Shown piece after piece: positions 1-11,000 of a stretch of DNA of 64,000 nucleotides. Numbering within the stretch: position 1 is the stretch's first letter; every line of letters begins with the position of its first letter. The notes beneath the pieces were generated by a model that was not told the origin of the DNA, searched no databases, and was given only the letters and a program-made list of their open reading frames with translations. A program made the position numbers and the translations under genes. Source of the stretch: Dactylonectria macrodidyma (lineage: Eukaryota > Ascomycota > Sordariomycetes > Hypocreales > Nectriaceae); contig JAGMUV010000017.1 in assembly GCA_020744425.1 (NCBI GenBank), positions 372,001 to 436,000 of the forward strand, in the 5' to 3' direction.

Positions 1-452
1 TTGATGGCGACTGCAACAAGGATATGCAGCAGAGAAGGTGTGTTCAGGGCAGAAGTGCCAGTTTCATCTTTCAACCAAGAATCCGTGCCCTCCACGCTAT
101 CGAATTCACGGGTCACGGATCGATTCAATAGCTTCATAAAGAGTTCATGATCTACCAGTGCATTGTAAGCCATGACCTGCACAATGCGGCATTTATTTGG
201 CAATGTCGAGACCATACCTAGGATGTCCGCCTTTTCACCATCGGCGGCGTGAATCATGAAAACGGCTGCGACAAGATCTACTTGAGCTATCGCGTCTAAT
301 TCACGCTTCTCAAGCACGGCGCTGCTCGAGACATAATTGATGCAGTTGTGAAAGTATGTCCATAATGTCACAGTTCCAAATGGATCTGCTTCGGCTTGCT
401 GCTGGCGATTGGGAGGCAGCGACTCGTCGTAGAAGTTGGGTAAAATAGTCAT
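1..452 (-). CDS. Partial hypothetical protein running off the left edge
   Basis: An ATG at 452-450 on the minus strand opens a frame that stays free of stops for 150 codons to the first base of the window, so the 3' part of the gene is missing. The visible protein begins MTILPNFYDESLPPNRQQQ and is rich in hydrophobic helix-forming stretches (for example VDLVAAVFMIHAADGEKADI, then KCRIVQVMAYNALVDHELF). I do not recognise the family. No signal peptide or catalytic motif is visible. The long open frame, even codon use and the ATG near the start of a gene-free stretch support a real gene. It could also be one exon of a larger gene. Confidence 0.5.
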   Translation of the reverse strand, partial: MTILPNFYDESLPPNRQQQAEADPFGTVTLWTYFHNCINYVSSSAVLEKRELDAIAQVDLVAAVFMIHAADGEKADILGMVSTLPNKCRIVQVMAYNALVDHELFMKLLNRSVTREFDSVEGTDSWLKDETGTSALNTPSLLHILVAVAI

Positions 453-2474
453 GATTGGAGCGCTCCACTCAAGGATCAAAAGTCCCGGGGAAGCTCTTGG
501 CGATGATGAACGTTGGGAAGCGATTCGCTGGTAGAAGAGGAGTAAGAACGAGTGGACTCGCGGATAGCGGCAAGGCATCACTAGCGCCAGCTCAGGGTCC
601 GTGAAATAAGAACGCTTCTGATTGGGGAAGAGGACTAGACGCCTTATTGAAGGCGTGCTGCGGCTGAAAGCTCTACAGTTTTGGGCATGGCACGCATGAG
701 GATTAATGAGTCGAATGAGTGACGCCTTGTTCCCTAACGCTCGGTTCTTCCAACCTACAGGACATGTCTAACACACTCAGGCGAAGTTGAAGAGAATTAT
801 TCCGATCTCCATGTGTCTAATCACATCCTCACTTGAAATCTAGGCGATAGAGCAGCTGAATTAGTCGCAAATACAGACTGAGATCCTGCAGGCTCCGTGA
901 GACGAGAAGACGTCATTTCGCGACGATTGCAAATGCCACCACCTCAGAAGTAAGGTGGGTTACCGAACCGGATTACCGAAGGTCCAAAACGGTTCAGCTG
1001 GTTCACTTAGTGACATCAATGCCGGTAGATTTTAGCATGAAAAGATCGGAAATGATTACGTTCGCACCAGCTTTCGCATTGCACATTCATCGGGAGGAGG
1101 GTGACGTGATCCCGCCACATTACTCAACGCCTCTGCAAACTGAACTGAACCCTCAGTGGTGGCTTGAAGCTCGTTTACGCTGCTTCATGATAGGCATGCA
1201 GTGTGTCGGAAAATTTACGGTGTGGCTGTCACTCAACTCACCCGACTGTATTCTGTATGCTTCTTTGTTCCGATGGCATACCATTAGCGCTGATCATGTA
1301 CACGACATGTGGCTTGCATTGGGAAGGGTCCAGTCACCGACCACCAGCACTGCATGAAGCTGCCAGTGTGTTCGTTCTTATACCTGACATGATGTCTCAG
1401 CAATTAGACTCCATGAGCCGATTCGCTGTCTGCAGCTCGGGGCGGCGTAATCCCTCACCCAAGATATTTGTGTAGCGGAGATGCTTACCCAATGATTCAG
1501 CCGAGGACCAGCAGATGGAACTGTTGGTTAGATCAGCCATCAAGCTACAGAAATACCACATGAGTAGGCCTTGCTTGCATAGCTGAAATCCTGTAGGGAA
1601 CTATCACTTGCATGGGAACATGTACATAAACGTATGCGAAATTCGGAGTGGAATGCAGAGCGTGAACTCACTAGAACCGAATTAGTCAGTGATTATGGTA
1701 TGATCTCTGTCTCGCCTCCTCATATCTCTCTGCACGTATCTTTCGCTATGCCTGCTTGTGAAACTATTTGAAGACGAACCTACCTCTGAGTCCGTACAGG
1801 TCTGGGACATATCTTCCAGTTCATTTGCTTACCGGTGTGGGTCTGAGACAGACTGATAAGCTGGTTGGTTATTCGTGACACACCAACTGAGACTGGCGCG
1901 AGAGTGGTCGCACAGATCCCAGTTCAAGCAGACTATCCGGTCAGTCCAGCTGTTGAAACTTGGTAGAAATGGCAACGCGGGATTTGAACCGAGCCACCAT
2001 TGCCAAGGCTTGCGACGTATGCCGAGTCTCACAAGCTATTCCTGCACATCGTTCACATGTCTGCCTAGATTCTGCAAGTCATTCTCGTGTCTCAGCTGCG
2101 TATGCCACTCATTCACTGATGGCTCACCTCTGCACATTTTGCCACCCTCCATTTCGCACGACCAAGACGGAACAACCAATGCCGTCTTGCACCGTGCTGA
2201 ATGTGGCGTGTAGGTGTGTAGCATGGAATAGATGGTGGTGTGCTCATGCAAATCTGCTTCGTACATTGGTCGTCATACGTGGTGCCGTGCGACGCTCGTA
2301 CCGGCACAGGCATGGGTAGATAATACAAGACCTCCTCCGTGATGGAGAGTCTACTGACGTCAACTATCCTGGAGCTCTTTCTAAATACCTCATTCTCTAG
2401 AACGAACCTGCAGTGTCCAGGAAGGGTTGGTTGAAGTTGCGAATCTTTCGTATTGACCAAACTTTTGAGCTAGA
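453..2474. other. Intergenic region, no gene recognised
   Basis: About 2 kb between the partial minus-strand gene and the plus-strand MATE gene, so it should hold both promoters. Several short open frames (up to 119 codons, near 1010-1475 and 1829-2460) overlap one another on both strands, lack protein-like composition and show no family motif. I see no RNA gene or clear mobile element. Confidence 0.5.
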
Positions 2475-4545
2475 ATGACGAACTATGGCACGAGAAGGTC
2501 GCCGGACGGCGCTGACAACAGATGCGAGACGCATCATCAAAGATCAAACAATTCTCTGGTCAATGATGTCCAAACAGATGACGATACTGTCTCTTCGAGA
2601 AGCGGTCTGGATAACACTCCGGAAAATTACCCTCCCATAACATTATACTCTCCTGACATGGGCTGCCATTCTCCCCCAATGCATCACGCACACACGCCTC
2701 CGCAACCTGTCGTCAGCTACGTGCCAACGTAAGTATCGGCACTTAAATATGTCTGAGAAATGTTAGAAAACTGATAATGCTGTTCAGTGCCTATTCTCTA
2801 CCTCTTGATCACCGCAACGAAAAGAAAGACCGAAGTCTACCTGCTCGCATCTACCGCTTCTTCCAGCGCATCTTTGCAGGCTCTAAAACCGAAGAAGTTG
2901 CGATTCTTCCGCAAGAGCCTTCAGAGACGTCTCCTCTCTTGGGCGCGAGCAGAGGCGCACATGTACCGGCTTCGGAAAGTTCTCTTGAAGCGCGGCTGGG
3001 AGATGTTCGAGAACTCATCGACTCCACGGCGACGTGGAAAGGCGAGACTGGTTCCCTTGTTGCCTCTGCTGCACCGCTGGTGGTTACGTTTATGCTCCAA
3101 TATTTGATTGACATTTCCAGCATTGTTGCTGTTGGCAGACTCGGCAAGGTTGAACTGGGAGCTGTCTCCTGTACGTGCAACCCCTACTCCATCATCCTTG
3201 TACCTCATCCATTTCTATGCTAACCATAACAGTGGCAAATATGTCAGCGTCTATCTCATGCTTCGCCATCTTCCAAGGCCTCGCCACCAGCCTTGACACA
3301 CTCTGCTCGCAAGCCTACGGGTCGGGAAACAAGCATCTGGTCGGTCTCTACTGCCAACGCATGACACTGTTCTTGTTCTGCCTGTCTGTACCCATCTCCG
3401 CGCTCTGGCTTTGCTCAGAGCCCATCATCGCGCGCCTCGTCAGCGACGCTGAGATTGCACGCCTCGCCAGCTCATACCTCCACATCCTCATCTTTGCCCT
3501 TCCTGGATACGCCCTGTTGGAAACGGGAAAGCGTTTTCTCCAAGCCCAGGGCCTCTTTTCCGCAACGACGTACGTGCTGCTGATTGGGGCGCCTGTCAAC
3601 GCGTTATTGCAATGGCTGCTCGTGTGGAAGCTCGGCCTGGGCTTCATCGGTGCCCCAATGGCCGTGGTCATCACCAGGACGCTGCTACCGGTGCTTCTTA
3701 TCCTCTACACCAAGCTGATCCGTGGCTCGCAATGCTGGGGCGGCTTTAGCACACGGGCCTTTGCCAACTGGTGGGTCATGATCCGGCTTGCAGTACCAGG
3801 TATGATCATGGTCGAGGCCGAGTGGCTCGCTTTTGAGATCAACACCGTCGTCTCCAGCCGCTTCGGCACCGAGTATCTCGCCGCCCAGAGCATCCTGATT
3901 GCCCTGACTACAATCTCGTACCAGATTCCCTTTCCCGTGTCCATTGCCGCGTCGACGAGAGTGGCGACCTTGATTGGAGCTGGTAAGGTGAATGATGCCA
4001 AAGTCGCAGCCAGAGTGGTAGGTCACGTCACGTATTTCTACATCTCGCTCGTCTCCGAACTGACCCTAAGCCCATGACAGGCTGTCGTCGCGTCCTGCTT
4101 GTGTACCTTGACCAACTTCCTCGTCTACATCATCTTTCGGCATCAACTCCCACTCATCTTCACCGGCGACCCAGACGTGGCCGCCATCGCCACGCTCGTC
4201 CTGCCGCTCGTAGGCGCCTTGACCTTTTTTGACGGCATCACGGTAGCAGCGCACGGCTTGCTGCGCGGCATCGGAAAGCAGGCCATCGGTGGACCGGCCA
4301 ACCTCGTCGCCTACTATCTCGTCTCGCTGCCTCTGTCGCTGTACTTGAGCTTTGATCTCGATTGGAAGATATTTGGCTTATGGATGGGCTCGACTATTGG
4401 TCTTTCTGTGTAAGTGACGCACCTCTCTGTGTTGGGGGCTGGCTAACGGTGATGTAGTGTGGCCGTTATTGAGTACACGTTTTTGCTTATGACGGATTGG
4501 CGAAAGGCCGTCATGGAAGCGGCGGCCAGAAGTGCGGCGGGTTGA
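2475..4545 (+). CDS. MATE-family multidrug/toxin efflux transporter
   Basis: Five exons: 2475-2728, 2788-3170, 3233-4017, 4081-4409, 4458-4545, giving 612 residues. All introns are 48-63 bp with GT...AG ends, and the frame is continuous across them. A polar N-terminal tail of about 165 residues precedes the membrane domain, as is usual for fungal MATE proteins. Family features include GAVSLANMSASISCFAIFQG and the stretch SLDTLCSQAYGSGNK, which matches the conserved MATE loop after the second helix. MATE proteins exchange protons or sodium for cationic organic compounds at the plasma or vacuolar membrane. The gene is convergent with the SwnK-like synthetase 0.5 kb away, so it is a plausible exporter of that alkaloid; this link is inferred from position only. 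The start ATG follows a nearby in-frame stop. Confidence 0.9.
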
Positions 4546-5088
4546 CCGAGATGCACGTTTTTGGGTGCTTGACAACTTGTTAGCACGGCAATCGGCACAG
4601 TTCCCAAAGCACATTGGGCCCATGTCGCAGGTGAAGACGTCATCTCTATGGGCATGATGTTATTGTGTAATCGTCTAGGCTTGTGTAGCAGCGTAATTTC
4701 GTAGTCTCGCAGGGATCATGATTACGAATGCCTATGTACTCATATCTGTGTCTGATCCGAGAGTCCCTTCGTTTGGATTTTGTGTTGTTTGGCATTGGAG
4801 TCAGATTTACCGTCACTTCGAGGGGGATGTTGCCTCTTGTATTGCAAATCTATTTTCAGAAGTTGCCTCATACGTCATTCTAGGCTCAATCTCGAGAGAA
4901 AGCTTTATTTTCAATGGTAATTAATTAGTTAGAGCGAGTTCGTAGCAAATTGTGGCATCGCGTTCTGATCAAGCCGCCATTCAAAAATCCAGTCAACTTA
5001 AGTATTTATAAATTACACTGACGCTGCATCCCAATATATTCAAATAAAGAAAAAACAGCCAACGTTCAACATATCCATCACCGTACAA
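4546..5088. other. Convergent 3' intergenic region
   Basis: Separates the 3' ends of the MATE gene (+) and the synthetase (-). An AATAAA-like hexamer in an AT-rich tract near 5042-5050 is the only termination-like signal seen. The 68-codon open frame at 4718-4924 shows no protein-like features. Confidence 0.4.
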
Positions 5089-8000
5089 TCATTTCCTCTG
5101 CGTAGCCTGAATACGACCCAGATACCTCCGCACCACCTCCTCGTCAACCGGCGGCACAGGTGAATCATCCCCCCCAAAGATATGTTCATGCTGCACCGGC
5201 AAACCCGTCACCATGGCCGCCGCCGTCTCGTCCGTGTAGCCGTCAAAGACAGCCGTGATACGCGCGAGAGCACTCGACGGATGCGCCACGGCATACTCCA
5301 GCGCCCGTTTCTGCCACGTACTAAAGGGGAGTATTTCCTTTTTGGCTCCTTCGCTGGCGTCAATGAGGAGCGTGAAGAAGTCCCTAAAGCTCAGGGCATG
5401 CTTGTTGACAAAGTCAAAGTCGTAGCCGATGCGGTGTAGGTTCTTGGTCATGACGCCGACGATGGCCTTGCACAGGTAGTTGATAGGGAACACAATCGAC
5501 AAGTCACCGTTCAGAGATGGAAACGCTCCCATCTCGAGACTGCCAGATATCAAATTATGCAAAAAGTCACCCCGATCAAGCCGAAAATGTCCCGTGGCCG
5601 AAGACGCAGTGACAAACGGCAACCGGTACGCAGACGCCCTGGCGCCGCGCCATCGAGCCGCCGCGAGCATACGCTCGGCCATGTACTTTGACGTGCCATA
5701 GCCGTACTCTCGGTCTTCTTCAGTCAAGGTGTAGCCCATGTGCTTGGGAAGCGTGGAGATGGTCGACACGAGGTGGACGGCTTTGGCGCGGCCATGGGCA
5801 GCTAGACGCAGGATCTCATGGGTACTGACGATGTTAGGGCCTACGTAGTCTTCTAGAGGACGCATCCAGTCGACGAGAGCGCCCGAGTGGCAGATGGCAT
5901 CGACGCGGTCGGCTAAGTCGTCAAAAGCCTCTTCGGCGAGACCCAGAAGTGGCTGCGTCAAGTCGCCAATTACCGGTTTGAGGAGTGTTTCGTAGCCATG
6001 CTTCCACAGGCCGTACGTCTTCAGCGTACTTGACATTCGTTCCCGCGCCTGCTCGATGTCCGAGGCACGCACGAGGGAGTACGTGGTGATGCCCAACTCG
6101 AGTAGCTCGCCTACGACAAAGGCGCCCACGAAGCCCGTTCCACCAGTGACGAAAACAGCCTGGGGCCGCGCGGCAGACGGGTTCGGACCATGGGCTGTGA
6201 CGTTGTCAAAGGTGAAGCTAGGATCAAGACAGCCGCTGCGTATGGCGTCCATATCGAGGCACGGAGAGCCAAGTGTTGTTGTTGCAGGCGTTGCGCCGCC
6301 GGATGTCGTGGCAGACGACGAGGAATCAGTCCAGCTATCCCGAAGTTGAGACAGCAGCGTCTGACTGAGCGCTTTCAAGTTCGGATTGAGAAAGACAATG
6401 TTGGCCGACAGCGTCAGACCCGTAAGAGTAGCAAGATGATTGCGAATCAAGACAGCCGTCAGAGAATCGATGCCGATATCCTGCAACGGCCTGTCGACAT
6501 CTACATCACCAGCCACAGAGAACCCAAGTGCCTTGGCTACCGTCTCTCTCACCATACTTAGCACAATGCCTTCATGCTGCTTCGGCGCACTCTTGCCTAG
6601 TACATTTCGCAGATCCCAGCTGCGATCGACTCGGGTACTCGTCCGGCCCAGAAGCGACCTCAATAGTGGAGGAACGCCGCCCCGGTCTTCATAATAGACC
6701 CGGAGCCGTTCAGGATCTAACGCAGCAGCCATGGTCAGCGCCCGGTTGCTCCGCGCTGCCTTCTCGAACAGCGCCAGCCCTTGATCTTGTGTGAGGGCGT
6801 CGAGGCCAAAGTCGGCGAGATAGGCCCTCGCCGAGCTGGCCAGCCCGGAGGCCATGCCGTCGCCCTGCCAGGTACCGTATGCCACCGACGTAGCAGGGAG
6901 ACGCTGGGAGCGGCGAAGATGAGCTAGGGCGTCGAGGAAGCTGTTTGCGGCGGCGTAGTTACCCAGGCCCGGCAGTCCCATAACGCCCGCGATGGAGGAG
7001 AAGACGAGAAACAGATCGAGGTCCATGTCGAGGGTGAGTTGATGCAAGTTCCAGGCGCCGTCGACCTTAGGCGCAAATGTTGACACGCATCGCTCTGGCG
7101 TCAACGAAGAAATGACGCCTCCGTCGACAACGCCAGCCGCATGAACGACACCTCGCAGCGGCCGGTCTTTGTCGAACATGGCCATGACAGTCTTGACGCT
7201 GTCGAGATGAGCCATGTCGCAAGCAAAAACCGTTACATGGGCACCGAGCTCGACAAGTTCAGCGACTAATGCGTCGGCGCTGGGTGCTTTGATGCCACGG
7301 CGGGACGTCAACACCACGTCGCGGATGCCGTGTACAGTCACTAGCCACCGTGCCACACGCGATCCAAGATCTCCAAGACCACCTGTGATCAACACAGCGC
7401 CGTCATTCCGTATGAACGGCGTCTCTAGCCCTTGCGGCTCCTCGGCGACACGCTGGAGGTGCGGCACGAGGACCTGGCCATTTCTCACAGCGCATTCAGG
7501 CTCCGCGTCCAGCATCATGGCCGCGGCGAGACCATTCCCAGCCTCATCCACGTCTATCAGCCGCAGTCGCAGGTCCAGGTTCTCGCCGCGGGCCGTCCGT
7601 GCCAGACCCCAAAGCGGCCCGGCTCCGAGCCCCGTCACCGCGTCCTCCGGGCCTGCTCCCACGGCGCGGCGCGTAACCCACACTACCGGCGCATCTAACC
7701 CGGCTTGCAACTGGAGAAGTGCCGCGGTCGTGAAGACACGCGCTTGGTTGATGACGTCGTCTTCAGAGTCCCAGAGGCATAGTATGCCGTCGAGAGATTG
7801 GGCGTCGTTGGGGTGGGTGACTGGGAGCAGCGTGATGTTTTGCTGTGAGAGGGCTGTCTTAACATCTGATACCCAAGGGACATCACCGGTTGGGCATAAG
7901 AGACCCCATGAACCACCAACAGCTAGATCCTTAGTATCAGCCTGACGCCAATTGACCTCGAACTGCAAACGCTCCACCCGGAGCCCCTCTCCAGATGCAA

Positions 8001-11000
8001 GTGTCGTGTCACTGCCTGGATTATAGCAACAATCCACTTCCATAGTTCTTACAGGCCGGAACTGCTCCCGCTGAAACGCATACGTCGGCAATTCAACCCG
8101 TCTCTGTCCAAATGGCTCAAAGTAGCTGTTCCAGTCGACGGGGGTGTTGCGTACATGCAACTCGGAAATCTTTTGCTGCATGACAGACGCGTCGTCTCGG
8201 TCGGGGATCAACGAGGGCATCCAGGTGAGGCCTTGCACGTCGGCGAGGCAGGCCGCTCCCATGCCGCAGAGAACAGGCTGCGGGCCTAGCTCGACAAAGA
8301 CATTGATACCCGAACTGGCGAGTGTCTGAATGCCGTCGCTGAAGCGCACCGGTTTGCGGGCTTGCTGGACCCAATAGTCGGCTTGTTCGAGTTCGCCTGG
8401 TCTAGCTAGTTTGCCATTCAAGCTGCTGACGATGTTTATCTGGGGAGGTTTGTAGCTCATAGTCTCAGCTACAGCTCGGAAGGCCCCTAGCATGTCGTCC
8501 ATGTGGTGCGAGTGGAAGGCATGGCTGACGTCGAGCATCTTTACCTTGCGGCCTTGTCCTGCGATGACAGATACCACGTTCTCAATAGCATCGGCATCGC
8601 CAGACACAACAGTCTGCGACGGCGTGTTGTAGCCAGCCACGTCGACTCTTCCGGTAAACCCCAGCTCATGAATCGTATCCAAGACATCTGCCGCACTAAC
8701 TTCAAGTGAAGCCATCTTTCCAACACTGGGCAAGGCCTGCATCAGCTTGCCCCGCGCCGCCACCAACTTGCAAGCGTCGCGAAGATCGAAGATGCCAGCG
8801 ACGTGAGCGGCTGCTATCTCGCCGACGCTGTGGCCGAGCACGTACCCTGGCTGCACGCCCCAGCTCTGCCACGTCTTCCATAGTGCCACTTCGATGGCGA
8901 ACAGTGCAGGCTGGGCGTAGTCGGTGCGGTGAAGGAGAGCGGCATTCTGGCTGTCTGGGTCTGCCCAGATGACGTCTAGGAGGGGCGTTTCCAACTCAGA
9001 AAACTCGGCCACGATGACATCGATGGCTTTTCGGAACACGGGGAACGTCGAGTACAGCGTCTTCCCTATGCCGAGCCTCTGACTTCCTTGTCCTGTAAAG
9101 AGCATCGCGAAACGTGCGTCGTCAGTGCTGTCGCTGGTAGGTAACATCGAGGGGCTGAGCTGAGCGAACTCGGCCAGCCTCTCGAGCAACTCGGCCTTGG
9201 TGTCGGCCATCAACACCGCACGTCGTCTGAAATGCGTACGGCTCGTTGCGAGTGAGTAGGCCACATCACTGAGACGCTGACGGCCATTAATGTGCCAGGA
9301 GAGCTTCTCTGCTTGCTGACGCAAGGCGGCGTCAGTTTGGCCAGACAAGACGAACGGCATAGTCGGCGGCAACACTGAAGCCTGTGTATCATCGCATTCA
9401 ATGCATTGAACGGGAGGCTCTTCAACAACGACATGGGCGTTTGTCCCACCGATGCCAAAGGCACTCACACCAGCACGTCGCAGTCTTCCATCCCTCGCCG
9501 CCCACGACTGCTCCTCCTGAACAAGCGCCATGCTGGCTTTACCCCAGTCCACCGCCTTCGTCGGCTCCTTGGCATGCAGAGTCGGCGGTATCATGCCATG
9601 CTTTAAAGCTAGCACAACCTTGATGACGCCCGCCAGTCCCGCCGCCGCCTGCGTGTGCCCAAGGTTCGACTTGGCCGAGCCGACCCACAACGGCTCCGGG
9701 CCGCACCGGCGCCGGGTACCGAAGACTTCGGCCAGCGCCGTGCCTTCAATCGGGTCGCCCAGCTTGGTTCCCGTGCCGTGCGCCTCGATGTAGTCGACGT
9801 CATCCGGCTGCAGTCCGGCCGCGGCAAGGGCCGACCGGACAAGCCGCTGCTGGGCCGGGCTGCTCGGCGCCGTTAGACTCGCGCTGCGGCCGTCGTGGTT
9901 GACCGCCGTCCCGCGGAGCACGGCATGAATCGTATCACCGTCTCTCTGCGCATCCGATAGTCTCTTAAGCAAGACCACTGTAGCTCCCTCGGCCCATCCC
10001 GTACCGTCTGTATCGGCCGCAAAGGCCCGGCAGCGGCCGTCAGCGGACATGCCGCGTAGCCCGCTGAACTCGACATGTAGGCCTGGGTTGAGCAGCAGGC
10101 TTGCACCGCACGAGACGGCCATGTTACACTCGCCTAGCCGCAGAGCGTTGCACGCCAGGTGGGTTGTAACCAATGACGACGAACAGGCTGTGTCAATCGT
10201 CATGGCTGGGCCTTGCAGACCAAGGATGTACGACACTCGACCAGAGAGCGTACTAGCGGCAGAACCTGTCACCGTGTATCCATCCAGATCGGCCAAGTTT
10301 CGAATCGCCGTAGCATTAAGACTGCTGTGTGCGGCAATACTGCTCGTCCCAACAAAGACACCCGTCTCGCTCCCACGCAGCTGCTCCATGGTGTATCCGC
10401 CACGCTCAAACACCTCCCAGCACGTCTCGAGCACTAGACTCTGCAGCGGATCCATCGCGCGCGCCTCTCTTGGCGATATGCCAAAGAAAGGTGCGTCAAA
10501 GGCGTCGACCGAGTTGATGAAGCCGCCTCGCCGACAGTACGACTTGCCGGGTGCGTCTGGATCGGCCGAGTACAACGCGTCGGCGTCCCAGCGATCCTTT
10601 GGCACGTCGGTGGTGGCGTCGCCGCCTCGCTGGAGGAGATTCCAGTACTCGTCAGGGGTGGAGATGTCCCCGGGAAGACGGCATGCCATGGATATGATGG
10701 CGATATCCTCGTTGCTAGCAGAACGATTATGTGCATGCACCGGCTCTACAAGTGCGGTATCGTTGCTCGCAAGATACGCCGCCAGCATCTTGGCAGTGTA
10801 ATGCTCAAACAACTTCGCCGGCGACACAGTCCGCCCCAGCAACTTCTCGAGCTCACCCACGACACGCACGACACGCATCGAGTCGCCGCCCACCTCGAAG
10901 AAGTTGTCGTCGACGCCGAAGCTATCATGGCCAAGCACCCGCGTCCACACGGCCAGGGTGTGCTTCTCTAGCTCCGTGGCGGACTGCGTCGTGCCCTTTT

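Noticed and set aside
1974..2004. tRNA-like T-arm on the minus strand (GGTTCAAATCC)
   Set aside because: Only two of five T-stem pairs form, and no acceptor, D or anticodon arms could be placed around it.
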